A stretch of DNA of 64,000 bases from the NCBI GenBank assembly GCA_033807695.1, contig CM066310.1:62001-126000 (forward strand), given 5' to 3'. The notes beneath the pieces were generated by a model. The model had not been told where the DNA came from and did not search any database. It saw only the letters and a program-made list of their open reading frames with translations. Shown here piece after piece: positions 22,577-34,863 of this stretch. How positions within the stretch are numbered: position 1 is the stretch's first letter; each line of letters begins with the position of its first letter. Source of the DNA: Daedaleopsis sinensis. Its lineage: Eukaryota; Basidiomycota; Agaricomycetes; Polyporales; Polyporaceae. The position numbers were made by a program, and so were the translations under genes.

Positions 22577-23280
22577 TTAATATACACAGGACTACCAGTC
22601 AGCTCCATAGAAAGCAGTGAGTCGTCGAGGGAATGTGCTTACTCCGAGCGGACCCGACTCTCCGCTGACGGGCACACATACAGTACCCGGGCAGCACGCA
22701 GTGTCACCTTCACTGGGGTCGCAAGCCAATTTGATACAGGCTTGTCGGGCCTCCAGCGTCGCACCCGCTGCAGCAATACCAGCAATGTTGACTGCGATTG
22801 CGGCGGCACCGACGAGCTTCAGGAAGACGTTAGCGGCGAAGTACATGCTGAATAAAGCACAGCTCAGATCAGCGACGCGGTTAGACAAAGGGCGGATGGG
22901 ACGTACTTGGAAATAGTAGTCAGAGTAGCGGGTGGCTGGGTGGGCAGTTGGTGCAAACAAAGAGCGAGTCGTCGGCCTTTTTTATGCTCCCAACCGGCGG
23001 CAGTACCTACCAACCTCGGTCGAGCACCTATAATTTCTCCCTAAAATCTCAGGGAGTCGACATCACGCGCATTGTCTTCACCTAAACCTAGCTCTACGTG
23101 CGGTTAAGGAATTTGTAAACCCTGTTAGACCGGTTGAGTGTATTCGACAATTGGGAATGTGTTGAGCTCTCACACCGTGACGCACCCTTTAATCACCTCT
23201 AGCTACTCAGGGTCCGTGTTGTATCGTTCAGGCAAGCTGGAAGACCCGTCCTGATCAACCGTCGTGCAGCAGTGTATGTC
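22125..23280. repeat. Segmental duplicate A (pairs with 29805-30830)
   Basis: About 1.1 kb aligned by eye in the same orientation with 29805-30830. Both contain a small secreted protein gene on the minus strand, its 3' flank, its 5' leader (rc of YSDY.FQVRPIR..S.RVADLSCA, probably untranslated) and upstream DNA to the CTACTCAGGGTCC / CTCCTCAGGGTCC block. Many substitutions and indels show the duplication is old. Confidence 0.8.
22577..22846 (-). CDS. Small secreted Cys-rich protein (paralogue 1)
   Basis: Start at 22846: MYFAANVFLKLVGAAAIAVN, a hydrophobic signal peptide, then a likely Kex2-type or signal-peptidase boundary at LEAR-Q. The short mature part has paired cysteines (QACIKLACDP...TACCPGTVCVP). 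A GTAAGC donor and a GAGCTGAC..TAG branch/acceptor predict a ~51-bp intron after ...GESGPLG, giving a short C-terminal exon (SCVY, stop at 22577). Unspliced, the frame would end at 22592. The paralogue at 30389 has the same donor, which supports splicing. Role unknown; size, secretion and cysteines fit an effector-like or cell-wall-associated peptide. Confidence 0.65.
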
Positions 23281-25503
23281 GTTCCTCCCAAAGCAATCTC
23301 CAACGCTAAGACGCAGCTTCGCAGATGAGTAGGGACTATCTTGATGCGGTGCGATCAGTACGTACGACGAGTCGTCCTCGGCCGTCCTAGCGCACGCTCA
23401 ACTACAACACCCTACACGTGCTCATATATAACCATAAACATCGTAGTCCGCGAAGCGACTCGCTCCTCGGGTCTTGGGTCTTAAAAATCTTTCAGCAAAG
23501 TTTTATTCCCAGCAGGCTCGCTGACTTGACCCACTTACAGCCATGTACAGGCTCACGATCGCGCTGAAACCACCACTCGCTGGTGTACGCGTGGTACAAA
23601 CATATTATCTGATGCTAGGATAAGGCGCCGTTAGCGGCCCATACGGAGTGACACCCATCGAAGAGACTATGGTGGCTGGTACTTCGCAGCCGGGCGGGGA
23701 CGAGCACGTCAAATAAGGGTATTTTTTGCTCCCATGGTGCGCGACGTCAAACAGACATGTGGATCGCGCAGCCTGGTTCTGTACGGCTCCTGAAGGGGCC
23801 GGAGAAGAGGTAGCCCTTGATCGTCGACAGGATCATCGCTATGGGAATAGATATGCACTACATAACCATGTCTTTGTCGCACACTATGGGTATTCCTTGT
23901 CGGAAATGGGTGACTCGGATTGCGAGAATCTGCTGCAATCTGCAGCTCGATGACTCTCTCTCAAGCCAGTGGTCTCCGTAGTGCGACAGACAGACTGAGG
24001 TGTACTCACTTTTGTAAAACACAGATCAAGCCGCTAACATATGACTGGTTGATAAGAGGCTCTCGTCTGACGGGTGGATATTCCGAGAAAGCAGGTCAAA
24101 TACGGTAGAACGGATGTCACACTCTGTTGAAGGCTAGAAGGAGGACGCTCTCAGCGCTGAGTACCGGCGCCGGGACACCCCACATGGTCGTTATTGATCC
24201 ACTGTCCGCAAATTGCGCAGCGTGTACCAGACTAGGGCGTAGCAGATGTCAGAGTCCACGAAGCGAGGTGGCAAGGCTCGCAAAGCTTACCTGGGTGGTG
24301 GAGTTGGACATGATTGGTAAAGGAGGACTCGGAAGCTAGGTTGGATTTGTGTTGTGCTGCTATAGTCTGCAGCACGAGAGTTAACGCCAGATGAATTGGG
24401 GTCTCAAAGTAATGGACGTACGATTATCGCTGGATCACCGGTGCGGGGAATGAGTTGCGACTTTTCTTCCTGGGCAATTTATATCAGCATAATCCCACTC
24501 ACGCAGTGAAGCTCCATGTCGTCATCTCGCGAGTCATCATCTCGCGAGCTTCGAAATACAACTAGACTGCCTTGCATATTTGGCCGCTCGCGGTACTTAG
24601 CTCAACGCTGAAGAGCTTCTAGGATATGTGGAAGTCAGTATCATAGATCAAGAGCCGATGTTCGCATTCACCTTGTGAGTATAGGCCTGGAGACTAAAGC
24701 AAGTTAGTAGACTACTAGATCACAGGTCGAGTGCTTGTAGAGCGCAGTCTCCTGAATAGTATCACAAGTGAGGCCGGGAAAACATCGACAATAACGGGAA
24801 TAAAACGAGAAAGATTCACCTCTAATACTTCTCCGGTAATACTACCGTTACAATCAAACTGCTCCCAGCGTTGTATGCATCATTAAACTCCGTTAGGGGT
24901 TCTAATCTTTCGTGCTAGAAGACGAGCAGTCGAGCGCACAGTGAGCTGCAATACTCCGATCAGCGCTGGAACTAACTGTGTGGTTGGGCAGTCAGTACGC
25001 GGCGGATCGATAGAGCGACTACCAGGCTGTCCAAGCTGTAACTTGCCAAATGCAGGGCACTAGAAGTCTGCTCAGATGCGCCAGTCTCGGAAAGGCTGTA
25101 GCGAAATTGACATTAATTTTGGTTTTAGTGCCGTCGCCCGAGAGGAGGTTTCGCTATTCCGCAGCAACGGTGCGAAGTCAGTAATCTGCGACGAAGCGTT
25201 CCTAGCTATCTCGCGTACCTTCACTGTGTCGTCCTTGGGAGTACGAGCCACGGTTTGTGTCAGTGGATACACTGCTGATGCCAGCAGACTCTCCGTGTGA
25301 CGGTGGCGGCATCGGGGGAGCGGGCCGGGGTACCGTTCAGTGACCCTAACCCTGAGTTCGCACGCGTACGTCACGCCCGAATATGAGATGAGGTTGCCGA
25401 GCCGGTTTCCAACCACCATCATCCGTACGCACTTCGTCTACTTTCTCGTTCGAAGTTCAAATGTTCACCAACCGGCTGACAGTATACACTGCAGGCTATA
25501 CCG
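23281..25503. other. Gene-poor interval
   Basis: Over 2 kb of lower-GC DNA with only short frames and no family resemblance. A short direct repeat (GTCATCTCGCGAG / GTCATCATCTCGCGAG) occurs near 24520-24550. I see no tRNA or conserved element. Confidence 0.5.
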
Positions 25504-26302
25504 ATGAGCACAGACCCACGTTTGCCGCAGTACTCCATCTTCAAGGACTGCCTGGCACGCCGCGTTCTGGCTGAGCCAGGCGTCCTCGGACAGTCCTCCG
25601 ACGACTCAGACGATTCAGATGCGCTCGACGACTTCACTTCCTACCTGGCCGATGAGATTTGGCCGGCTCTATCACCCACTCTTCAAGGTGCAACACACGA
25701 AAATCGATCGCAAGTCCCCGACGTCGACGACCTCCCCCTCGACAGCATACCTCCGTCCTTCTCGGACACGCTCATCTCCTGCGGCATTGTCTCCGACGCC
25801 GATGCCGACTCTGACTCATCTCTGAGGCTCCTAAGACGAGTGCTCAAGGACTACGTCGCCGAGGCGTGCGCCCCTCCACCGATGTGGTCGAAGACGCGCA
25901 CGACCGAGTGTGAGATCTGCGAGCGCGAGGTGCCGCTGACTTACCACCACCTCATCCCACGCGAAGTTCACGACAAGGTTATAAAGAAGAAGTGGCATCC
26001 GGAGGCGATGTTGAACTCGGTCGCATGGTTGTGCAGGTCAGTCTCTGGCGATAGATGACATGATCCATCACCCCGTTGCATTCCTGCGGCGGACAGATGC
26101 ATTCACGTGTCTGCATGTCCTATCACGCGCCTTACGCTGACGGTTAAATCACAGACCGTGTCACACCGTAGTTCACCACGTCGCTAGTAATGAAATCCTG
26201 GCACGGGAGTTCTACACCGTCGACCTTCTGCTAGCTCGGGAGGATGTTCAGAAGTGGAGGAAATACGCGGCGAAACAACGATTCGGCATACGGCGGGGAT
26301 AG
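25504..26302 (+). CDS. HNH-type zinc-finger nuclease-like protein
   Basis: Two exons, 25504-26036 and 26155-26302, joined by a GTCAGT...ACAG intron of 118 bp, give one frame of about 226 residues ending KQRFGIRRG. The acidic N-terminus (SSDDSDDSDALDDF) precedes a compact C-terminal module: CEICEREVPLTYHHLIPREVH, then WLCRPCHTVVHHVASNE and a helical end. The CxxC, HHLIP, CxxC and HH pattern is that of HNH endonuclease folds common as single-domain proteins in fungi. Both halves of the motif appear only after splicing, which supports the model. Substrate unknown. Confidence 0.8.
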
Positions 26303-28140
26303 ATCGGAGGTCTGTATCTTTCATGCGATTCGAGGTCCCACTCATCGGCATGCGCAGACTCTGCACTGACGACATTGTGCAACATATGTCAAGTTCAAGC
26401 TCGTTGCAGGATGGGTTCCTACCTTTACATGATCTGAGCGTATGGAGCTATGTTGGCGACCTAGGAAATGGATGACTTCTAAGCTCGGAAGCTTTCTAGC
26501 TTCAGCCTATCAGCTGCCGTGTGTTCAACTCGCTCCTATCCTTGGAGGCAAGCTCACTCACTCCGTTCACGAACAGAGTGTGACCTTGCGACGTTGTAAC
26601 CCATCAGCCTGGTCAGAGTGGGCGGACCACATACGAGAGACACTAGATGGCTCCGGAAGGTTTCGTCAAAGGAACAGGGCTAAGCACCCGTAGTGAGTAC
26701 TCCTTTACTTCTACCGACGACGTTGTGATATAGCGTTCACAATTCTTCAAGGGCCCCAGCATCATGCACTTCACGTCCGCCGCCGCCGCCACCAACACCG
26801 GTCCCACTTCTGGCCTCCGCCTACGTGGCCGCGGTATCACTCTTCAGGCCCGAGCCTGCATCTTCGACTCGTGCACACACGGCGACGTCACCGCTTTCCG
26901 CGGGTCCCCGATCCTGAACGTGCTCATCTACTCCTCCATGAGCGGTCGCAGCTGACCGTAACGTCTGCATTGAGACGCTATCCCAGCGCTCCTTCCTGCG
27001 TCTGTGTCAACACGTGCAAGACGGACGCCAACCGTCCCTCGTGCCCTGACGGGATTTCGGTTTGGAGCAGCCCGTACTCCGTCTCCCCGTCGGGGTGAGC
27101 TCTCCGTCGCTCCTCAAGGAGCTCGACTACCAGAGCTAATGTGACGGCCCGGGCTGTGATTGATCTACAGGGTACGTATTCGTGAATCATCGCGGCCTTC
27201 ATCTCTCCACCTGCGATCCCCGCACGCCCAATGTGTTCAGTCCTTCGTCGCCTCGTCTGGTGACATTCAGCGCAGAGTGCTGAACACACACGCATGATGG
27301 GCCCGGGCTAACGTTACACTGCCTACCTCCGACGACAGAGGTGACGGACCGGGGTGCAAGCGTTCCGATGTCGGATGTTCGCCCGCAGCTCTTTCGGCGT
27401 GTATCACAACCATGTGTTGTTGGTGGGATCGTTGTGAGTCATTTCAAGAAGTCAACGTGTGGGTATCTTACATGAAGGCACGATGTCCAGGGTCTCATGT
27501 CGTCACTGCGCGCAGGGAACTTAGTAAGACCTGTGATAGTCGGTCGTCCTAGGCGCAGACTGTCTGTGTTAGAGCGGACAGAAGGTGTTGCGAAGCACCG
27601 CATTCCGAGGTACAATGCCAAGGAGATGACAGCCATGGTGAGAGAGACATACCTGCTGCGTGTAGGCGCTTCTGGTAAAGAAAGTCGCTTCCGTGACGGC
27701 AGGAGCGTCTGACCTCTAACATCGCTCTAGACCTTCCCGTACCTTAGACATTCCGACTGTATGGCATTGTCTTTAGGCTAGTAAGTGTGCCTGCCCTACA
27801 CATTCCTTACTATGACTGTGCTCATACTATCCTTCGAGGTTTCCGCCAAGGGGATGTTTTACCCGATCATACACGACTCGTATGGCGGCGCGCATGGTCC
27901 GAACATGCGAAGCACAGCGGCTCGCTCATTAAGCTCGTGTCATTATGCGCACAGCATATGCGGATCAACGACACCAGTGGTCGGTCGTCAATTACCGGTA
28001 AGACTTTGATTTCTGCGCATCCTCGTCGTTTCGAGTCCGGATAAGTACTTCGGGGAGTTAGAGACGTTGTTCTCTCGGGGTCCTGAGGCTCTCATACCCG
28101 CCACATCTCGTCTTGCTCTCACTGTTCATACCTGCTTCTC
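26303..28140. other. Interval with short frames only
   Basis: Contains small open frames (for example 26764-26955, MHFTSAAAATNTGPTSGLRL) and a Cys-containing stretch near 26990-27097 (CVCVNTCKTD, then RPSCPDG) in a different frame. These could be remnants of a small secreted protein, but no consistent exon model was found. Confidence 0.4.
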
Positions 28141-29742
28141 ATGTCTTGTCCAGATGACGGCGCGACGTATTCCGATGTTCTAACTCAATATAACGCCACA
28201 ACGTTATTATGCATTCTTGATTCCCAATCCACGTATCTCGAAACGACTGCGGCTGGGCTACCAACCAAGTACCTTGTACTTTTACTGTATACTGTGCTCT
28301 TCGGTAAGCGGTGTTAAGTCAGCCGTCTTACTTACTCACACACTTTCTCGCGACAGGAATCTTGACTGTCCTAGAGTTCACGACTCTATGGCTGTTCCGG
28401 TAGAACTCTTCAAACGATCCCGGTACTCTCGACTGTCTAACGCGAGCGCAGACCTCAAGCACGCGGTAGTAGACCTGTTCTATGGATTACCGTGGTCATG
28501 TATCTCTCGACTGGTGTCAGCTGGGTTATGATGATTCGCGACACGCTACAACAATCGTCGACCGTTCAGACACAAGCATCAATTCTAAACGACACGATCT
28601 ACAACATAAGCCGTATCGACTCCCCTTCGTCGGAGCCTACCGGAGGCTCGGCGGCACCCTTGATGAATGGGCTCTTCCCGAGCTCGCCCACGTCTCTTCA
28701 AAATTGCGTTGAGACTGCAAGTCTCACGGTGAATGTGAGTTGTCAGACCAGAAATCTGTACAACATGCACACGAGCGTACTAAATCACGGTTAGGTTACA
28801 CTGGGAGATGCGATTGTATGGTGGAGAGCGTGGATCCTGTGGGCGAATGAGCGTACACTACCATGGACACTCGTTCCTCTGGCGTTGTTGACGTTTACTC
28901 TCGGTAAGTGACTCGCTGCTTCTATCTGTACATGCATATCATTCACGAGGTCTACAGTTGTCGGTGGGATTGACACAGTTCAAACCTGCCAAAATGATGT
29001 CGCTCGGTTCTCCTTGAATAGCGATATTACTGCGGCGCAAGGGTCGTTATTCGTCGGAACGACAGCGGGGTCTGCGGCGTGTTTCCTCACACTAGGCACA
29101 AATTTATCCGCGACAGTATTCATTGCAATCAAGGCATTGTAGGTCACCACCGCTTATGACTGTAATTTCCCAGCTGATGGTACTGGGGATATAGCCAGCA
29201 CCGACACTCCGTCGCACGATATCTAAGAAAGGGATCGAAGCCCACACAAGTCGAGAAGGTCCTGACTCTACTGGTGGAGTCAGGGAGTGTGTACTGCCTG
29301 ATATGGGTATTTAACATCCACTGTTCGCGCACTTCTCAAGGAATAATGATGACACTGTCTCTTCCGTGACAGATTACCGTGTCAGGATTAGCATTTTCTG
29401 TCTCCGATACAGAGGAGTTGAGACCATCCTACTATCCGTTCACGTTCCTTTCCGCGATGCAAGGCACTATAATCCCTCTAATCGTACGTTCCGGCTCTAT
29501 CAAAAATGAGGTTTCGAATTTGGTCTAACGTGGTCTAACCACTATGCAAGGCGATCTATCCGACGCTCATCGTCCTTCTCGTCGCAGTGAAGAAGACCCA
29601 CTGTGACTCAAATTTCACCTACAACCAAGACGAGGTTGTAGATTCCCCTATGCCTCTTCGAACGGACGTGGTTATCCCGGAACTGCCTGGTTCTATGTCC
29701 CTTGCATCGACGGATCCCTCTACGATTCCAGGCAAAGCCTGA
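28141..29742 (+). CDS. Multi-pass membrane protein, basidiomycete family, eight exons
   Basis: Predicted exons are 28141-28303, 28357-28399, 28452-28734, 28795-28903, 28958-29138, 29195-29306, 29373-29483 and 29551-29742. They sum to 1,194 bases, exactly 397 codons plus stop, with every intron bounded by GT..AG. The protein starts MSCPDDGATYSDVLTQYN and has successive hydrophobic segments: YLVLLLYTVLFG, WITVVMYLSTGVSW, LVPLALLTFTLG, NLSATVFIAIKA, VLTLLVESGSVYCLIW, ITVSGLAFSV and AIYPTLIVLLVAV. The hallmark GDAIVWWRAWILW and the basic loop QHRHSVARYLRKGSK are typical of a large, functionally uncharacterised agaricomycete family of about seven-span proteins. The polar tail (about 60 residues) would be cytosolic. 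Confidence 0.8.
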
Positions 29743-29804
29743 GCCTGGAATTGGTTTAGAAAACCCAGTGGGAGCGACGTCTGCAGTACATCGTAGCGAC
29801 ATTG

Positions 29805-30830
29805 TAGTCGGTGGCCGCCGCCGCTTTGTTGGTGTGCTTAACGACTCTCGATGTATCTATAGACCAACGAGTTATATGAAGTAAGCAGCGCGGCATCACC
29901 TATTCTATCGTACAAATGTATATGTCGATGTTTGCGTCGTTTTATAATAGTAATAATACACATGGATTACACCGAATCCGATGAACGGGCGACACGAGAC
30001 CGAGACCTGCCAGTGGAAGATTCGGCGAGTAGACTCCTGCCAGTGTCTGCTTAGGGGAACGGCGGGCTTGGGACGCAAAGCTGCCATGTACCATTGTCAG
30101 TGAGGTTTACAGCCGAAAACGAGTACCGGTCAGCTCCGATAAAACCGGTGAGTCGTCAAAAGAGTGTGCTTACTATTTCATGTTCCAGCTGAAATACACA
30201 TGTGGTACCCGGCGGGCAGCGCGGTTCAATAGCTTGGGGATCGCAAGTTTGAACTTCAATTGGTGGCAAATCGCAACACGAGCCTTGTCGAGCCTCCAGC
30301 ATCGCACCGGCTGCAGCAATACTAGCAATATTGACTGCAACAGCGGCGGCAATGATGAGCTTCAGGAAGACGTTCGCGGCGAAGTACATCTTGATGGCAC
30401 AGCTCAGATCAGCGACGCGGTCGGACAGAGAGCGGATGGGGCGTACTTGGAAGGAGTAGTCAGAGTAGCGAATGCGGGGTGGGCAGTTGCTGCAGGCAGA
30501 GAGCGAGCCGTCAGACTCTTTATACTCGCAATCGGCGGCAGTACCTACCATCTTCGGTTGGCTACCCACAATTTCTCCCCAAGAAAAGAAAATGTCAGCG
30601 AGTCGCCGTTACGCGCATTGCCCTCACCTCAACCTAACTCTACTTCGGATTAAGTATTTCGTAAACTCTGCCAGACCTGTTAAGCGTATTCGACATTTTA
30701 GAATTTGCTGAGCTCCGCACACACCTTCAATCATCTCTAGCTCCTCAGGGTCCACACCGTATCGTTCAGGCCAACTTGCATTACCGGACTTGACCTGGGT
30801 CGTTTCTCTGAACCCGGTCCCCGACGGGTC
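29805..30830. repeat. Segmental duplicate B (pairs with 22125-23280)
   Basis: Similar to 22125-23280 in the same orientation, including both flanks of the small secreted protein gene. Its left edge begins just after the membrane protein gene ends at 29742, so the duplicate was inserted beside it. Confidence 0.8.
30165..30389 (-). CDS. Small secreted Cys-rich protein (paralogue 2)
   Basis: Start at 30389: MYFAANVFLKLIIAAAVAVN, then IASIAAAGAMLEARQ and a mature region SCCDLPPIEVQTCDPQ...RCPPGTTCVF with five cysteines. The signal peptide is almost the same as paralogue 1, while the mature part has diverged strongly. The GTAAGCACA donor near 30164 is shared, but the matching acceptor (GAGCTGACTGGTAG in paralogue 1) reads GAGCTGACCGGTAC here and has lost its AG, so the 3' exon is uncertain and the gene may be damaged. 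The end given is the last codon before the donor. Confidence 0.55.
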
Positions 30831-31316
30831 AGCGTCGCAAGTGCATGTGCAGTGCAATCGGAATGCACGAAGCCTGTAGAGTCAGCACGCCGCCGACCAG
30901 CAGACGTTAAGATGAATGCCCACCGGTATCGAAGCGTAATGTATCACGTCCCGTCTGGAGAGTTCGCGCGCATGCCGTACCACCATTCGGGAAACGAAAA
31001 TGACAAGGAGCGGAGACACACATCCACAGCACATCGTGGCAGCTCGAACAATGCGGCATCGTGCGAGCAACATACGTAGCGTCGCATCTATATCTTCCAT
31101 ACATTGTTGGAAGAATACATGCATTATGCCGTCGCATGGAGTCCATCCTTCACAGAACATACCTGTACGCATGTCATCTCCAGTGAGTATACATGCAGAT
31201 CTCGACGGGTACAGCTCGCAACGCACCGATGGTAGGGATTCTCCAACTCCGTCAAGTCGTGCATTCCAGCGTCTGTTCGATCGCGGTCAGCAAGCCACAC
31301 AAGAACGACACGACAC
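30831..31316. other. Intergenic
   Basis: Between the second secreted-protein duplicate and the 3' end of the MFS gene. Only short frames; nothing recognised. Confidence 0.5.
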
Positions 31317-34300
31317 TCAGTGCGCACCTTCGCCCTTCAGCTGGTCTTCCTGGGACGTCACCGATCCGTGCTCGCGGTCGCGCTGACGTTCACGGACATA
31401 CTCCGAGTTAGAGGATAAAGAGAAAGAAAGAGTTGGTGTACCTTGATGTTGCTCCAGAACATGTATGCGCCCAACGCGAGGTGACAGGCTAATAACATGA
31501 ATCAGAATGAACTCCAAGGTCCAACGCAAAGAAACTGACTGGTCTTGAGGACGTAGCCTGACGAGAACAAATCGCGATGAGCGCAAGCGAGCCTAGACAT
31601 GCCTAGAATGACCTACCGATGAACATCGCCCTCTGCAACGCAATCGTCAGCATATTTCGTACGCAGGCAGGCAGTGAAGACTCACAATCCCGGTTTGGTA
31701 TCTGGGTGCTTCGCTGTCCTGCTCACGATGTCATCAGGCTTGACAGATTCGCAAGTATCGCTTCGGGCGAACTCACGATCAGGAAATGCGGTCTAAGAAG
31801 GCTGTCAGTATCAGCACTGGGGTAGTCACGAGTGTGAGCCTCACCCGATAATATTCCCGATGCAATACTACGGGTCAGTCATCAGCATGCGCTCACTGCC
31901 CAAGATCGGAGACGAATGGGACATACACCGACGAACGTGACCGCGGTCGTGAACGTCTTCTTCGTGAACCCGCCGACCTGCACATCGCGCGCCACTGTCA
32001 GCAACCAATCACGGAGTGCCCCCGATACCATACATGCACATCGAGACACGCACATTGTTTGAAATCATCACTAGCGAGAGCGAGAACCCGACAGACTGTG
32101 GCCCTCGCACTGTCAGCACCGACACCTCCCAACAACGATCGAGAGCCTACACCGCACCTGGAACGACGTGAACCAGTACGCGACCAGCCGGTTCCATTTC
32201 TGCTCGTCCGGGAGGTAGATCAAGCACGCCGCGGCGATAATGCAGGTGATGTTCCCGAGGGCCATCGTGATCACACGCACTGAACAAAGCACACTCATAT
32301 TGAGCATCTCCATATCGCCCACAGACGTCCGCGTACTCACTGTTCTTGAACCGCATGCAGACGTATCTGGTCAGCGGGTCGGCGTGAGGAAGAGCTCACC
32401 AACGATGTGAAAACGCGAAAACGGGGCGGCACGTACCCGGCGAGGAGCAGGCTACCGATCTGGATAGCGGACGACGCCGCATCGAGCAGCGTGCTCTGGA
32501 GCGTGGTGAAGCCGAGACCCTTATGCCGACGAATCAGAGGGCGCATTCTGGGGGCGCTTGCAGCAGACGTACTTTGATGATGATGGTAGAGAAGTTCGAC
32601 ACAATCCTAGCGGGTCCATACTCTGTCAGCATCGAACCAGTCTCGCGCGCAGAACCAGGCCATGCAGGGTGACTGACCCGTTCGGGATCTGTGCAGCGAT
32701 AGACGCAAAGAACAGCAGCCAGGTCTTCGGGTCGACCAGAGCGTGTCGGATCTGCACGAGCCGTCGCACGAACGTGATCAGACCACGGCCATGTTCATAT
32801 ACGTCCAACCTGAGGTCGAGGCCCACACACCTGGTACCACTTGAACTGCGTGTTCTTCACACCGACCTTCGCCTCAGCGACGCGCTTTACCGCGAGGATC
32901 TTCTCTTCCTGCGTCAAGAAGCGCGCGTCGACGGGGGAGTCGGGGAAGAAGAACCAGAGTACGACGGCGACTGATGAACATATCAGTGGACGGGGCTCGG
33001 GGAGCGATCCCGATGAGCAGCACTCACATATAATGCTTATTGCTCCAAGTATGAGGAAGATGTACTTCCACAGCGCGATCGACGGGTGCTCGATGTGTCC
33101 AATCTACGAAGTGCGCGATGAGACGACGCCGGCCCCGCGGATACATAACTACGAGGAGAGAGCGACTTACACCGTAGGCCACAAAACCGCCGAAGATACC
33201 CGCCCAGCCGTTGAACGAGTACCAGATGAGAGACCGGAAAGGCACTTCGGACTGCGAGTACCAGATCGACGTCAGAATTGTCATCCCGGGCGTCACGATC
33301 GCCTCGAGCATCCCAAGGAACAGTCTACGAGTGACGGATGAGTGAGCTCGCGAAGGCGTGCGACTGAGCTGCATGTATGCGTACCTGTTCGCAACGGTCC
33401 CCGCGAAGTTAGTACATGCAGGAGTCCTGTGCGTAGACGTCTCAGTCAGTTCTCCAGCTGCCAGGAGTCGCGATGGCATACGTGATAACAATAAGGCCCC
33501 AGATGAACGTCGCTATGCCCTAAAGTCAGCACATCGAGCACATGTGGTTAACATCACAACGCACTGATCGCGAGGACCTTGCCCGTCGGGTAGTGTTGCA
33601 GCAGCCAGCTGTCGGGATAGTTCCCGACAAGATACCCTATGCTAGCGATCGCGGACCCGGTCAGACCTCGAGGTCACGAGCGGCTAACTTGAAGACGTAT
33701 ACATACTAAAAGACTTTGTTGCACGATCCCGGTCAGCACGGCCGAGTTCATTTAGCGCGAACGCAACTTACCGCTCGCAAACCAGCTGAACTGGCTGCCG
33801 GACAGGTGCAGTGCCTTCTTCATGCCGTACAAGTTCGCATAGTTCAGGCTGCGCCGTCCGTGCAAACGTCAGCGACCCATATCAAACCGCACATATCGAA
33901 GACGTGGGTGACGTACGCGGTCTTGTCCACTGCGCGTCGGGAGCATGAACAAGCCGTGAGTGTGGCGATAAACGCACGACACAGATAACGGGGGCCAACA
34001 CTTACGGATGCTCAGTCCCTGGCAAAAGCACAGCTGCATCGAGCAGTATAATCAGTGACGGCGGGACGGCGGAATAACAGCCCCTCGATACCTACCATCG
34101 GAAGGATGTAGAAGTCTATCTTCCTCGCGATCCTACAAGCTCGGGCAATCAGTGTCTATACAACGTGCGCGCACGAACGAGAACTATGTAACGCTCACCG
34201 CTTGTTCTCCTCCTTGGTGACACGCAGCCCGGACTGCTTCGCGAGAGCGAACTCATATAGTCCGACATTCGCGGCCTCCTCGCTGTCCCGCTCGTCCCTC

Positions 34301-34389
34301 GGCGAGACGATATCGATCTTGTCCAGTGCCTTCTCCTTGTCTCTGAACGAGCCGGCCTCGGAGCCTTTCCGGAGAGAGGGTGCGGACAT
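31317..34389 (-). CDS. MFS transporter, anion:cation symporter (allantoate/nicotinate permease type)
   Basis: A plasma-membrane uptake transporter of the Dal5/Tna1/Seo1-like ACS family; substrate not readable, but these carry small organic anions or vitamins. About 17 small exons read in order: MSAPSLRKGSEAGSF (cytosolic N-terminus), RIARKIDFYILPM, LCFCQGLSI, DKTALNYANLYG, LSGSQFSWFASG, GYLVGNYPDSWLLQ..PTGK, LFLGMLEAIVTPGM, SIWYSQSEVPFRSLIWYSFN, GWAGIFGGFVAYG, GHIEHPSIALWKYIFLILG, VVLWFFFPDSPVDARFLTQEE (central loop), FKWYQ, DPKTWLLFFASIAAQIPNG, GLGFTTLQSTLLD, ALGNITCIIAAACLIYLP, VGFSLSLVMISNN, GFTKKTFTTAVTFVG, YCIGNIIG, MLTIALQRAMFI, LLACHLALGAYMFWSNIK, and a charged tail ending KGEGAH at 31317. 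All splice junctions inspected are GT..AG, so it appears intact. Its 5' part is the source of the relics in the 9.2-kb units. Confidence 0.85.
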
Positions 34390-34863
34390 GGGGATTAGGC
34401 GTTAGACGCGGAGCTGATTCCCGGGAGCGCGGAGAGAGGAAAGTTGTCAAGTCTCGTGGCCTACTAGACACTCACGCTGGGACCGTAGGCGATCATCATC
34501 ACGTAGTACTTATACTCATCGCCGGCGATAGGCAGGCGGGCCATGTCGTGCTCGCCGAAAACGGTGGTGTGCTTCCATCAGGCACCGTGCAAGACGGACG
34601 CAATATTCTTATCTCGCAGGGTGGAGTGGCTAGTATAGCTAGTGACCTGCAGCCGCACGGCCGGTCCGGAAATGCGCGGGCTCTGCTAAACGTTTGCCAT
34701 GCCAAGGAGGATCAGCAAATGGGCGCCACAGAGCATGCAAAGAGCACGTACTAATAAATTTCCCACGGTGCTCTCACTGCGATTATAGTACATAGTAGAC
34801 ATCCATCACTATCCAACGATACAACCGTCCGTGCCTTAGGCTGGTTAGTAATAACGTAACGCA
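34390..34863. promoter_or_regulatory. MFS 5' flank and intergenic
   Basis: Upstream region of the minus-strand MFS gene, lying against the 3' end of the next minus-strand gene. About 110 bases next to the start are conserved in the 9.2-kb units (CTAGACACTCAC..GGGACCGTAGGCGATCATC), so the units copied part of this promoter or leader. Confidence 0.45.

Noticed and set aside
26764..27097. Possible small secreted Cys-rich protein
   Set aside because: The start codon frame has no signal peptide and the Cys-rich stretch is in another frame without a credible intron joining them.
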